A stretch of 64,000 nucleotides of DNA. It comes from Poa pratensis (taxonomy: Eukaryota > Streptophyta > Magnoliopsida > Poales > Poaceae). A model generated the notes under the pieces. It had not been told where the DNA came from. It did not search any database and saw nothing but the letters and a program-made list of their open reading frames with translations. The number at the start of each line of letters is the position of its first letter. The first letter of the stretch is position 1. Positions 11,690 to 23,380 of the stretch are shown here, one piece after another. Where the stretch lies: the NCBI GenBank assembly GCA_947311845.1, contig CAMZMU010000080.1:17788911-17852910 (forward strand), read 5' to 3'. Made by a program: the position numbers and the translations under genes.

Positions 11690-14600
11690 ATGAAGGGTAT
11701 GATTTGGAATTCAGATGGGTTCGGAGACACGGCAAAACATTTGGCTGTTCATGAATTTATTAAGGAAAATAAACTTGACTTTATGGCTATAATTGAGACG
11801 GGGAGGCCCTCATTCGCCACACCTTTTCTAAATTTTCTGGCTGCGGGTTCAGATTTTGTGTGGTTTTGCTTACCTCCACATGGGAGGTCGGGAGGCATGC
11901 TTTTAGGTTTCAATAATGCTACCCTTCTTACACAAGACGTGGTCACAGGTGACTTTTGCGTCAAAGTTCACCTAAGATCGAAGTGGATGGGTTTAGTTGG
12001 GTGTTAGTGGTGGTATATGGGGCAGCCCAAGACAACAAAAAACCAGATTTTCTTGCTGAATTGGTGAGGATTTGCGAAGGAGAGACGGTACCGATGTTGG
12101 TCGGGGGGGACTTTAATATTATAAGGAGACAAGATGAGAAAAATAATGACAATTTTAATGCTAGATGGCCAACTATCTTTAATGCGATAATAGAAAGTTT
12201 GAGCCTAAAAGACTTACAATTGTCTGGACGACAATATACATGGACTAGTAGACGAGATACGCCAACACTTGAGAAGTTGGATCGTTTTCTAGCAACTGTG
12301 GATTGGGAGCAAAAGTATCCAATGGTAACGGTGCAAGCTCTTACTCGTGCGGGGTCGGATCATACACCGTTATTAATAGATACCGGGGAACATGCGTTCA
12401 AGGGTAATGCTAGTAGATTTACTTTTGAATTATCGTGGTTTCGACAAGAAGGATTTTATGACACTATTGTTCGTGAATGGAATGCGGTCCAAACGGGCAA
12501 CTCACCGGTTGAGCGGTGGCAAAATAAAATCCGTCATCTACGACATTTTCTTCGTGGGTGGGCAAGGAATTTGAGTGGGGAGTATAAGATGCTACGAGAT
12601 AAATTAATTTTACTTATCGATGAACTAGATGTTAAAGCTGAAACAACCCCTCTTACGGTAGCCGAGCGGGCAGCCAAGAGAGAGGCGGATGACAAGCTGG
12701 CCCAATTGCGTCGTGATGAGGAATCTAAATGGGCACAGCGAGCTAAAGTTAAACACATCCAGGAAGGGGGGAGTAACACGAGATATTTCCACATTATCGC
12801 GAATGGTAAACATAGGAAAAAACGAATTATACAATTGGAACAAGAGGAAGGCACGATAGTGGGTCAGGAAAATCTTAAGACTTATATCTCTGAGTACTAT
12901 AAGAAATTATTTGGTGCGCCGGCTACAAATAATTTTTCTTTGGATGAGAGTGTGACCCATGATTTGCCGCAAATTTCAGAGGAAGAAAATAAGATTTTGA
13001 CTCAAGACTTCTCTGAGAAGGAAGTGTTCGAGGCAATCAAAAATATGGAACATAATAAAGCTCCGGGACCGGATGGGTTTCCCGCTGAGTTTTATCAAAA
13101 ATTTGGGGATGTTAAAAGCTGATTTGATGGCTATGTTTGCGCAATTGCGTGCGGGAGACTTGCCATTATTTAAGCTAAACTTTGGCATAATTACTTTGCT
13201 CCCAAAAAAAGAAGATGCGATTAAAATTGAACAATATCGTCCTATTTGTCTCTTGAATGTGAGTTTCAAGATTTTCACAAAAGTAGGAACAAACCGTGTA
13301 ACCTCTATTGCGAGTAGAGTTGTCCGCCCCACACAAACCGCTTTTATCCCTGGAAGAAATATTCTTGAAGGGTTGTGGTGTTACATGAGACGATACATGA
13401 ATTACATAAGAAAAAGATGGATGGAGTCCTTTTTAAAATTGACTTTGAGAAGGCGTATGATAAAGTGAAATGGTCCTTCCTACAGCAAACATTACGTATG
13501 AAGGGGTTCACGCCGCAATGGTGTGAGTGGGTGGCTCGGTTTGTCCAAGGGGGGAGTGTAGGAATTCGAGTTAATGATGATATCGGTCATTATTTTCAGA
13601 CACTCAAAGGACTACGACAAGGGGATCCGTTGTCCCCGCTGTTGTTTAATCTTGTTGCCGATATGTTGGCCGTCTTAATTTCTCGTGCAAAGGAAGATGG
13701 CCAGGTGGGGGGTTTAGTTCCTCATCTTGTCGAAGGGGGGGTCTCAATCCTTCAGTATGCGGATGACACAATATTTTTCTTGAGCACGACATTGCGAAGG
13801 CTGTGAACATGAAATTAATATTGGCATTGTTCGAACAACTTTCGGGGCTGAAAATAAATTTTCACAAGAGTGAACTATATTGTTTTGGGAAGGCTAAAGA
13901 TGAACAGGAGGAATATCGTCGTATATTTGGTTGTGAGATTGGTGCATTACCGTTCAGATATTTGGGTATACCAATACATCATAGAAAATTACTAAACAAG
14001 GAATGGAAAATAGTTGAGGACCGGTTTGAGAAGAAGTTGGCGGCTTGGGTGGCAAGAATGTTGTCATACGGTGACCGTCTTGTGCTTATAAACTCAGTTT
14101 TAACAAGCCTCCCAATGTTCTTACTATCGTTTTTCGAAATTCCAAAGGGAGTTAGAAAACGATTAGACTTTTATCGCTCTCGTTTTTTTTGGCAAAGCAA
14201 TCAGCTCAAACGGAAATATAGATTAACTAAATGGAACTTGGTTTGTAGACCAAAGGATCAAGGTGGATTAGGAATTTCGGTTTTAGAGGAACAGAATAAA
14301 TGTCTCCTAAGTAAATGGTTGTATAAGATTTTGAATGAAGAGGGGGTTTGGAAAGAGTTATTAGTTAACAAATACCTAGGAGATAAAACGTTGTCTCAGG
14401 TACAGGTTAAACCGATGGACTCACCTTTTTGGAAGGGACTTATGAAAGTAAAAGATGATTTCTTTAAGCGGGGAAGATTCTTATGTGGTAATGGAGAACA
14501 GATTCAGTTTTGGGAGGATACATGGTTTGGAAATGTTTCTTTTCAAACTGAATATCCATCCTTATATGCTATTGCGTCTAACAAGCATAGTACAGTAGCG

Positions 14601-15356
14601 AATGTTCTTGGGACAGCACCTATTAATCTACCATTTCGACGGGTATTGATAGGAAATAATAGAACAAAGTGGCTGCATTTAGTTGAGAGGTTGATGAGTG
14701 TTAACCTCTTAGACGAGGAAGATAAATTCAAGTGGAGGCTTACTTCGAATGGAACCTTTACGGTTAAGTCATATTACGAGGACTTATTAAATGGTCATAC
14801 TAGATATTTGCGTAAGTATCTATGGAAGTTAAAGATCCCGTTAAAAATAAAAATCTTCCTTTGGTTCCTTAATAGAAAAGAAATTTTGACAAAAGATAAC
14901 TTGATTAAAAGGCGGTGGATAGGCTGTAAGAAATGTGTTTTTTGCGATGCGGATGAGTCCGTAGAACACCTCTTCATTAAGTGTCCGTTTGCTCGTGATA
15001 TCTGGAGACTAGTGCACTTCACGTTCAATGTTTATCCACCAACAAGCATTGCGAATTTGTTTGGTAGTTGGTTAAATGGAATAGATAAAATCACGAAAGC
15101 TCGTATTCGAATTGGTGTTGCGGCCATATTGTGGGCTATTTGGAATTGTAGAAATGACATTGTCTTTAATAAATCAATTTCAACTCATTATTTGCAGGTT
15201 ATTCACAAGGCGTGCTACTGGATTCACTCATGGTCATTCCTACTTCCTGCGGACCAGCGTGGGCTTATGGACGCCGGATGCACCCGTATGTTGACGATTG
15301 TGCGAGTTATCTTCAGCCGGGGCGGATGGCTACAACCTAGACGTATTGATGCTTAG
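11690..15356 (+). pseudogene. LINE B ORF2 (endonuclease and reverse transcriptase), several frame breaks
   Basis: Domains in order: an APE-type endonuclease (11690-12390; IIETGRP, GGDFNIIRR, SDHTPLL), a reverse transcriptase (about 13040-13790; APGPDGFPAEFY, YRPICLLN, KIDFEKAYDKV, GLRQGDPLSPLLFNL, and the catalytic YADD at about 13756-13767) and a zinc-binding motif (CVFCDADESVEHLFIKCPFARDIW, about 14937-15005). Unlike LINE A it has no RNase H domain after the zinc motif. The frame breaks near 11975, 13105, 13365 and 13785. At 13365 and 13785 one added G (GGG to GGGG; TTGAG to TTGGAG) would restore the conserved reading. Without correction no active protein is made. Confidence 0.88.
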
Positions 15357-15508
15357 TAAACTTTTATTTGAGTGACTGATCTTTGTAGCCACCTTAAGTG
15401 ACCCATAATTTGTGAACTTGTACTCTTTGAGTTTCAATAATTGCGGGTGGCTGTGTGCATCTTTTGGATGCAGAGGCCGGGGATCCGCACCCCCTTATCT
15501 AAAAAAAA

Positions 15509-15696
15509 GGCTTCCTTTCCTGTCAGTTCAAGCACTATGGGCGCGCTACTAATGTTGCTGCTCATATTCTAGCTCGTAGATCGGTGTCTTCGATTTGTAA
15601 TTTTTCAGTTGATGTTGTCCCGGACAGCATACGGGAAGTACTTTGTAACGATGTTAAGTAATCAATAAAGAACGGAATTCTCTCTCAAAAAAAAAA
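15509..15696 (+). mobile_element. LINE A, right part: RNase H C-terminus, 3' tail and poly(A)
   Basis: From the second GGCTTC the reading continues directly from LINE A: LSCQFKHY, then GRATNVAAHILARR, the conserved last RNase H motif of plant L1 elements, ending at TAA near 15660. AATAAAG follows and an A run at 15687-15696. No clear target duplication for LINE A was found. Confidence 0.85.
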
Positions 15697-16919
15697 CTAG
15701 TAGCACAAAAACAAGGTTTCTTTTCGCGGGGTGAAAATACCAAGTTTCTGGCCCCAGTTAGAGATCTGCAGATGGGGACGAACCATAATTTCTAACGTAT
15801 GGTCGTCCTGGGATTTCTGTTTCTCTTTCGACAACAAGCTGGGCTTCTTGATTTTCTCATCAAACAAAATATGGACATTTTACTTCTTTGCCTTCAGTTG
15901 ATCCATGCCCACGGAAAAGCTCAAAATTTACACTATTGGCCGCACATGCACATGACGGACTAGCAAGCTGTTTATACCGTGCCACCGAGAAAAAGACACG
16001 CACGCACAGGAGTTCTTTCGAAAAAAGCACAAGATAAAGATTGAGAACGGCGTGCAATTTCCACAGTGTGGTTCATCCGGCATGCAGTCGTTTTAGGAAT
16101 AGTTTCGCAGCAGGCACGACACCTAGGCGTACTTCATCCGGATAAAGATTCATTTTCAGCAGGCAAAACAAATGGTAATTTTCGCAAAAAAAAAAACAAA
16201 TGGTATACCAATAGTTTTATTTCTGAAAGTGCGGAGAGACACGCACTTATTCGCGAGAAACATATATAGGCTGCCAAGAATTAAATACAATCGATCAACA
16301 CAGCTTGCCCACATGGTTTGCGTAACAAAACTTAACCAAGGAAAACCTTGAAGCAAATCTCAGCTGTGACTGTTGATACATAAATTCCCTCTCTGCTCTT
16401 GTAGTCTTGCTAGTCGTTCTCGTATCTCTTTCTGAATCGACTAGACATGTGGATCAATTTCACTCCTATCCCCGGCCTCTCAGTATCTGAAACTTGAGCT
16501 AGCTTTGACTGAAGCTGGGATCATAACATCACCAACCTAACCCCTTTAGTCTGAAGTAGTAAGCAAGTGAAAAAGAAGTGAATGCACCGATGCACCAGCC
16601 TAGCTAGCTCTTTTTCACTGCAGCAGTTCTTGCGGAGGACAGTTCTGCGTGGGCTGTGCTGTGTTGCATCCAAAAGGAAAGTGCATTCGAGGAAACACGT
16701 ACGTGAGCAGCGCGCCGAGGGGCAGAGCATTGTTTCTGCAAGTCCATGCAAGAATATCGCACACATCACATGCGAGCGCGTCAGATATTCAGATGTGTGT
16801 TCTGCTTTTGAGTCGCCGTAGCACATAGAGGTGGAACCGTCGGAGTTGCAGCGCCACCTACCTCTCCAGTCTCCAGTCTCCTCCTCATCTCATTCTTCCA
16901 AACAAACCGGCAAATAGCC
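15697..16919. other. Upstream region of the first PDLP-like gene
   Basis: No coding motif seen on either strand and no confident TATA box near the start. The last 60 bases are a pyrimidine-rich leader (CCTCTCCAGTCTCC, CTCCTCATCTC). Confidence 0.4.
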
Positions 16920-17934
16920 ATGGCACCACGGGCACTGACTCTCCTCCTACTTGCCTTGACGACGGCGATCCCGGCCACCTCGGACGCGCGCTTGCATGTG
17001 GCCGAGGGTGGCTACATTTTCGCGGAGTGCCACCAGGCGGCGCCCCCGTCAGCGTCCAACGGCAGCGACGCTGCGTTCGGCGCCGACCTCCACGCGCTCC
17101 TCGTTGACCTCCCCTCCGCCACCGACCCCACGGGCTTCGCCTCCGTCCACTCCGACAATGGCGCGTTCGCCCGCGGCTTCTGCTTCGACGACCCCCCACC
17201 ATCGGGAGGGTGCACGGGGTGCCTGGACGCCGCGGCCAAGAAGATCGCCTACGAGTGCGGCGGCAGCCGGCGCGCCGGCGCCTGGAACGCGGCCTGCTTC
17301 GTCGCCTACGGCGACAGCAACGCCTCGTCGCCCCACGAGGACGCCTATCGCGGGCGGGACTTCAGCACCGATGGCTTCACATACCCCGCCTTCTACGACG
17401 CACACGAGCTCGCGGCCCTGGCGCTCTCCCTGGCGCCGCGCGCCGCGAACAGCAGCTCCGGCGCGATGATGGCGACCGCGGACATGATGACTGGCAGTGG
17501 CAGGAAGGGCAAGGTGCATGCGGCGGCACATTGCGCGAGGGACGTCACGGCGGCGGAGTGCGCACGGTGCGTGCAGAAATCGGCCCGGGAGCTGCTGAAC
17601 GGGGGCTGGGGGCTCGACGGCCGTCAGGAGGGAGTCGCCGTCGTCGAAGGCTTCAACTGCCACCTGCGGTTGGAGATCCACGCCCCAGACCTGCCCTTCG
17701 GCAAAATGCTCTGTGAGTTCATCTCCTTCTATCCTCGCAATTCTATGATCCAGCCATTATACCATCCCAATAGTTCAAGACATCATTGTGCTTATTTGGT
17801 CCGTGTGTGCAGTGAAGTGGATCAAGGAGAACGTAGCTATGTTTGTCGTCATTTGCCTGATTGCCGCGGAAGCCGTTACTCTGTTCATCTGCATTTGCGC
17901 GATGGTTCGTCGTCGGGCTGTCCAGCAGGCGTAG
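16920..17934 (+). CDS. PDLP-like protein: two DUF26 domains and one membrane helix
   Basis: Exons 16920-17712 and 17813-17934 (intron GTGAGT to TGTGCAG, phase 1) give 304 codons plus TAG. Predicted: signal peptide (about 1-23), DUF26 domain 1 with C88-x9-C98-x2-C101, DUF26 domain 2 with C205-x8-C214-x2-C217, a membrane helix at about 272-296 and a short basic tail (RRRAVQQA). This is the layout of plasmodesmata-located proteins, which sit in the membrane at cell-to-cell channels and control their opening. It lacks a kinase domain, so it is not a cysteine-rich receptor kinase. DUF26 folds are lectin-like and some bind mannose. The first domain has nine residues between its first cysteines instead of the usual eight. 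Reading through the intron would give a false 353-residue product with no membrane helix. The gene is paralogous to 61139-62206. Confidence 0.87.
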
Positions 17935-18637
17935 CCAGAGGAGTTACTCAGCGCCACTTTAGCTCTCGCCGTCAGGTCTAGTGTGATCTTCTCGACGATT
18001 AGAACTGCAGTGCACTCGTGCAAGCGTCGTGTTTAGTGTGTGTCTCCGAAAGGACTTAACTAATTATGCACGATTACAGACTTCAGAGTCAAATGCAAAC
18101 ACTATATGCATAATGCATGGTGTCTGAAAAGGTTGGAATGCATTGCCGATGAACCACTTCTATTTGGACTTGTTGCTTCTTGCGATGAATCTTTGGATCA
18201 TTATGTAGCAGCTGATTTTGCAGCTGGCTACGTTGAACTGAGCAGATTTACTCGATGTTGGGCATCCATGATGATAGTTCCTTTTACTCTCATCTTGTGC
18301 TAGACTCCATTCAGTTCAAATGTTGGTAAGTGCTCCAGCTTAAAGATTACTGCTTAGACATCGTACCTGATCTGAATTTTATGTCGAATCTCCACTGAGC
18401 TGAACCCAAAGTCGCTAAAAGGACCATACAGCTGATTGCTCAGCATCGCTAGAGTAGTAGTAGTATACCTAGCTATCTCCGAACGAATGAACGGCAGCCT
18501 GCCGTCGCGCCCTTCCGTCCGAGCGTGGTAACCTGCAAGTTCGAGTATCAGTCGCACGGGGACGACAGATCTAACAAACAATGGCGTGTCCGTGGTGCTG
18601 CTCCAGCCACATTCTTTTAACGATAATGGTTTTTTCT
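17935..18637 (+). other. 3' untranslated and flanking sequence of the PDLP-like gene
   Basis: Contains the stretches shared with 6920-7445. No second gene is visible. The end of the transcript cannot be fixed from sequence alone. Confidence 0.45.
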
Positions 18638-18640
18638 TTA

Positions 18641-18776
18641 GGCCCCGCTTGGTATCTCGGAAATTAGCCAAAACGATCGTTTCAGATTACGGACATGTGG
18701 AGGTCCGGCCAAAAATACGAAACAGCTCCGTAAACTTGTCCGCTCCGTATTCTGGCCCGACGAACCAAGCGAGGCC
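18641..18776. mobile_element. Tourist-type (PIF/Harbinger) MITE
   Basis: 136 bp. Ends GGCCCCGCTTGGT and ACCAAGCGAGGCC are inverted with one mismatch. TTA at 18638-18640 and 18777-18779 is the 3-bp duplication typical of PIF/Harbinger. Non-coding. Confidence 0.85.
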
Positions 18777-18779
18777 TTA

Positions 18780-19050
18780 GGAGGCTACTTTGTAGGTTCG
18801 TAAATATCAGCGAGCCGCATTGAGTTCGGCTGAACGGTGCCGGCGGCGACAGCCTCTCCTCTACCCGATATTCGTTTCTCCAAGGACGGCGCTTGGTGGG
18901 CGGGCGGCGGTGCGAACAGGTGGCGGAGATCTCAGCAAGCGTCGCCCGGCTGGGCACGGCGGCGGCGAGGCCTGCTGGAGTTGGAAGTGGCGATGGAAGA
19001 GCTGCACGGCACAAGGACGGTGGCGGGCGGAGCTGGCCAACAACGGCGGG
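18780..19050 (+). other. GC-rich left flank of the large LTR element
   Basis: A GC-rich tract open in several frames, ending in GCGGG at 19046-19050. If the large LTR element is removed, it joins the GC-rich tract at 59745. No protein family recognised. Confidence 0.35.
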
Positions 19051-19659
19051 TGTCGGGGGAATACCTAATTGAGTATGAGCCGATGTACGAACTTATCAAG
19101 ACATAACCTGACGGTGGCTTATCAAGAGATAAGCTGGTGACGAACTTATCAAGAGATGAGCTAGTGTGCGAACTCATGAAGAGATAAGCTGACGTGCGAC
19201 TTATCAAGAGATAAACTGACGTGCGACTTATCAAGAGATAAACTGTTGACGAACTCAAGGCTCGGGACGAACTTAAGGCCTGTGATGACTTGGAGGCCCA
19301 TCCAAGACTCCAATATGAATTCGACTAGAACTCATGTAAAACCTAACCTGACCATCTATATAAACCAGGCAGGGGCTCGGGGACAAGAAATTTAGAGGCT
19401 AGACCTAGATCTATACAGAATAAACACAATGTAAACAGAAGAAGAGGAGCCGCCGCATCCGGCGACTCTAGAGAATACAGAATAAGGCCTAGCCACAAAC
19501 AACACGTAGGGCTATTACCGGATGATGCTTCCCGGGGCCTGAAGCTGTATAAATCTTTCTCTTGTATGCAATCTCGCTCCCGGAAGATCCTACGTCGCCT
19601 AAGTTCTACGATCTCACAAGTCATCACGCGATGACATCTGCCGTGATAATCCCACGACA
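19051..19659 (+). repeat. Left LTR of element A
   Basis: 609 bp, TGTCGGGGG to CCCACGACA (TG...CA). Near its start are six copies of a 27-28-base unit built on CTTATCAAGAGATAAG, an inverted repeat with GATAAG cores. A TATA-like CTATATAAACC lies at about 19356. Confidence 0.88.
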
Positions 19660-19661
19660 GT

Positions 19662-19679
19662 TGGCGCCCACCGTGGGGC
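19662..19679 (+). other. Primer-binding-like site of element A
   Basis: TGGCGCCCACCGTGGGGC starts two bases after the LTR end. This is not the initiator-Met type; a TGGCGCC start is common in plant LTR elements. I cannot name the priming tRNA with certainty. Confidence 0.65.
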
Positions 19680-20693
19680 TCGCGGCGCTTGTAATCATGG
19701 TCTGGGCGGGATCCCTTCATCAACAATCTCGGCGACTTCATCGCCGTGCCGGTTTAAGCAATTCGGCCGCATCGATATCTAAGATAAAGACTGCAGAAGA
19801 CGCCCGTGTTGCGACCGTCTCCGACGACGTCTCGGAAACAATATCAACGATCCGTTTGGTGGAAAGATGCGGAATCGAGTTTCCTACCAGCTTCTAAAAT
19901 TTCGTCGAGTTACAACAGCTGGATCTCCCTGTCCGACTTATACACTGAACCTCTGTTGGAAGCCGGCGAAACTCCACGCGATCTCGAGAAGATAATTATC
20001 AAGGTCGACTCCGATATCAATTTGAAGATCCGTCTGGTGAGACCGTGCGAAATACAATCCCGCAGCACTCCAAGAAATTTGAGCCAATTCCAACGGTTAG
20101 ATCTCCGTCAGTGACTCGCACACTGCATCAAGTTTTAGATCTAGGCGAGTTCGCGAATCCAGACCACGGATCCGTTTCGAAATCAATTTCGTGGATTTGC
20201 AAGGCTGCGGCACAATCAACTTCAATCTCCTAATTCGAAGCAGCTGATCAAATCTATCAATATCAAAATACTTTGAGAGTCCATCTGCAACTGGAATCGT
20301 ATAGAGCTGAGTTTAGCAAAAATTACGCCACCAGTCGATCAACATGCAGCCAAGCCGGCATCAATGCATCACGATCGCTACAAGGAATCAAGAGCAGGCC
20401 AAAAGCCGCGTACCCATACGGCCATACCATGCATGAAAGGCAAGAAAAGTTACACGGAAGACCCCACTAAGAAGGAAAAATCAAAAGAAAAGGCAATTCA
20501 GAGCTGTTGACTGGCCGTGGCACAGCACAGCGCCACGCGCGCGGAAAGGAAATGAATAATAAGATTAAAGGGTGCGTTCAGCTCAAGACATCGACGGGAG
20601 ACTCTAGAGGTTAGCGTAGTCATCGGCGAGTCGCCGCTGGCAACATCCATCCAGCCGCGACTATTATCGACATCGCAGAGGACGACTTCGACC

Positions 20694-20962
20694 CATGATT
20701 TTCAAATTCAGTGAGATTTCATCGAAATTCACTGAATTTCAGTGATTTCGGTAGATACCGAAATAATTGTCTTTCGGTCAAAATATTTCAGCACTTTCAG
20801 TACTACACAGGAATTCAAAAAATATTTAAACTATTTTTGAATATTTAAATGAATTTGAAGAGAAAATTTCGGTCATTTAGCCGAAACGAAAAACAAATTC
20901 ACTGAATTTCAGTGATTTCAATGGTGCCCGAAATTTCTACGAAACTGACATTTGAAACCATG
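20694..20962. mobile_element. hAT-type MITE with 8-bp target duplication
   Basis: 269 bp between CTTCGACC at 20686-20693 and 20963-20970. Ends CATGATTTTCAAATTCAG and CTGACATTTGAAACCATG are imperfect inverted repeats. The AT-rich interior repeats AAATTCACTGAATTTCAGTGA. Eight bases is the hAT duplication length. Confidence 0.8.
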
Positions 20963-21044
20963 CTTCGACCTCACCCGTATTGTGGCTGGCTTCGCTAAGC
21001 AAGGCAATCATCTACATACCGGCACCTCACTACATCACGACATA

Positions 21045-21251
21045 CATTTTGGGGCACTTTGGTTGGGGCACTTTTCAAAGTGCCCCAAAAGTTTCCAATT
21101 AGGGACACTTTATCAAACTGTCCTAATAGGTATGACAATTTGGGGCACTTTGCCAAACTGCCTCCAAATTTCATAATTATTGAGACATTTTGACAAAGTG
21201 CCCCAAAAGATCAAGACATATTGGGGCACTTTGATAAAGTGCCCCTAAATG
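21045..21251. repeat. Array of imperfect GGGGCACTTT palindromes, possible MITE
   Basis: GGGGCACTTT and its complement AAAGTGCCCC alternate about four times, forming successive hairpin-like units. The outer ends CATTTTGGGGCACTTT and AAAGTGCCCCTAAATG are inverted. No clear target duplication. Probably a small foldback transposon. Confidence 0.6.
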
Positions 21252-21299
21252 TCATAGCTAGGGGTGGGCATATACCCAATTTCTAATCCTCGGCTGACC

Positions 21300-21581
21300 T
21301 CATTTCTAGTACAACTGCTCGGCGGAGGCGGTGGGACGAGGAGGAGAAGTCCCGAGGGGCGCTGGACTGGTTGGCGGAGGCGGTGGGACGAGGAGGAGAA
21401 GTCCCGAGGGGCGCTGGACTGGTTGGCAGAGTGGGGGGCCGGGGAGCGACTGGAGGATGCCGAGCGCGGAGTGGCGCTCATCGAGGGCGGCGTCCTGGCG
21501 GCGCTCGAGGGCAAGGTGCTGGTGCTCCTCCTTGGAGAGGAACACGGGCTTCGCCTCCATGGTGTCCAGGGAATGCTTCAT
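21300..21581 (-). pseudogene. Fragment resembling the N-terminus of a PRP28/RH21-type DEAD-box helicase
   Basis: The minus-strand reading from 21581 begins MKHSLDTMEAKPVFLSKEE, then LALERRQDAALDERHS, followed by a proline-rich stretch. This resembles the N-terminal arm of plant RH21 (PRP28) spliceosomal helicases, where EKPVFL-K-R-LAL-RR is characteristic. No helicase core follows. It contains a 52-base tandem duplication (21321-21372 and 21373-21424). It abuts a PPR fragment on the other strand, as expected of a transposon-captured gene piece. Identity is from motif memory, so moderate. Confidence 0.5.
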
Positions 21582-21665
21582 GCCGGTCGCGGCGCGGCTA
21601 GGCAGAGGCCCCTCCTACGCGTGGTCACGGGACGTCCGACATTTGCGAAGAGCAGGCACTCCATT

Positions 21666-21785
21666 GCCTAGCCTACAAGCTGGGCCTCACCTCCGACGTC
21701 TGTACTGTCCACCGCCTTGCTCACCCACTACGGCAAGCGCAGCCTCCTGGCTGACGCCCAGATGTTGTTCGACGAAATGCCTTGC
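21666..21785 (+). pseudogene. Pentatricopeptide-repeat (PPR) gene fragment, frame-broken
   Basis: CLAYKLGLTSDVCTV in one frame then, after a one-base shift near 21710, ALLTHYGKRSLLADAQMLFDEMP in another. This is the classic wording of a plant PPR repeat (NALL--YGK---L-DA--LFDEMP). PPR proteins bind organellar RNA; this piece is far too short to work. Confidence 0.65.
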
Positions 21786-22269
21786 TCATCCACTACGGCA
21801 CCTCCGTCGTCGTTCCAGACGAGATCTTGTTGGCACTAACTCAATAGACACCAGGTGTAGTTTAGTTCAGCTTAGCGCCAACAGTTCAGCTCAGTTCTAA
21901 AATTGGCATAATGAATTCTGTGCTAGGTGTAACCTTTGTGGATTTCCACGGTAGTTAGCATGTACTGGATCTAGTTTTTCAAATGTTTAGCACAAAACGG
22001 CAGCAATACTAGATGTACTAGTTCTTCTACATGATAGCTTTTATTTTTGCCAGATGTCGTTTTTCAAATGTTTAGTACAAAATCGCACTGTTATACATGG
22101 GAGCTTTTACTTTTGCTGGATTTATTTTTTCAAAGTTGGATCAAGCATCTACTAGTTTTTATTTGTTAGGAACTACATATGCGTAGTTTACTGTTTGATT
22201 TTTGACCATGATGTAGTTTAGTTCATGATGTTACATTTGACATGTGTTTCAAACTAGCATCACTATTTG

Positions 22270-22556
22270 CGGAAATTCAATTTGGCTTCCGGGAGCACAT
22301 GCTCCCGGTATGTTCAAAAAAATTGAACAAATTGAAAACTTTTTAAAAAAATCCGAAAAAAATCATGCACGTACCTGACGATGTTTTGCACAGGGCGCAT
22401 ACGATGTCGTTTCGCTGCGAAATTTGACACGGTCGTGCGTGACATCGTCAGGTACGTGCATGATTTTTTTTTGGACTTTTTGAAAAGTTTTCAATTTGTT
22501 CTATTTTTTTGAACATACCGGGAGCATGTGCTCCCGGGAGCCAAAACGGCTTCCTC
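22270..22556. mobile_element. Mutator-type MITE with 9-bp target duplication
   Basis: CACTATTTG at 22261-22269 and 22557-22565 flanks a 287-bp foldback element. Its arms share GGGAGCACATGCTCCCGG, AACATACCGGGAGC and a TTTGAAAAGTTTTCAATTTG-type stretch, and ATGCACGTACCTGACGATG is mirrored near the centre. Nine bases fits Mutator. Confidence 0.8.
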
Positions 22557-22599
22557 CACTATTTGTACATGATATAGTTTAGCACTAACAGATGTATAT

Positions 22600-22990
22600 T
22601 AGTTTTCCTCCATAACTCACATGTTTTGTGTTAGCTCAGCATATCTCCCCCTTGAATTGAAGGCGTGTCGCTCCGCCGGGTTGCTCCTCGAAGGATACAC
22701 AAGGGTTCGTGATGCACGTGCAGATCTAGTCTATGCGTCGGGAGGAGCATCGGGAGCTTGTGCAGGAGGATCACGTGCTTGCGTGACGCCGACGACGCCG
22801 GCCGATCCGCCGCCTCCTCCGCAGCGCCCGCAGCTGAGCTCGCCGACAGGCGTTCCTCCGCAGCACCCTGCCTGCCCTCAGCAGCCCAACCTTGCCCGCC
22901 GTCCCCCGCCGTACCTGGGTCGCCGTCTGGATCCCCGACATGGAAACATCGTGTCACATGGTTGTAAAATAATATTTGTACGAATAAAAC
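22600..22990. other. GC-rich block, possible gene fragment
   Basis: Proline/alanine-rich in several frames on both strands, with no domain I recognise. It lies among captured fragments and MITEs. Confidence 0.3.
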
Positions 22991-23380
22991 ATTTCATTTA
23001 AATTGTTCACAAGGAACTAAAATTTCTTGCTACATAATTCTTTTTCTGAGAAATTCACATGACTTATTTTCGTTCATTCATTTTAAAAATGTTTATTTTT
23101 AGCGAAAAATGATCTTGCTTTTTTACCAAATCGAAAAGATCATTTTTAGGTCTCCAAAAAATCTGAAAAAAACATACAAGTATATATACACGTCGACTGT
23201 GTACAACCAAATTTGAATTGAAATATTTTTTATATGTAGCCTGCATAAAAAATACAAATGTCAAAAGAAAAATAGATTTTCATAAAGATCCACGTTTTTT
23301 TGTTGCAGTATATAGATCCACGATTTTGTGATTATTGTTTAGCCTACAATATGTAAATAACATGTGTATGTATCGAAAAC

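Larger units (their letters stand above)
8847..15508 (+). mobile_element. LINE B, nearly full-length, nested in LINE A
   Basis: A 6662-base L1-type element flanked by GGCTTC at 8841-8846 and 15509-15514. It has a gag-like ORF1, an endonuclease and reverse transcriptase ORF2, a 3' tail (15357-15500) and a terminal A run at 15501-15508. ORF1 is open to the first base of the element without an ATG in the first 240 bases, so the extreme 5' end is missing. Both ORFs carry frame breaks. Confidence 0.9.

Noticed and set aside
16521..16826. Small frames in the promoter of the PDLP-like gene
   Set aside because: No motif, signal peptide or context; chance frames.
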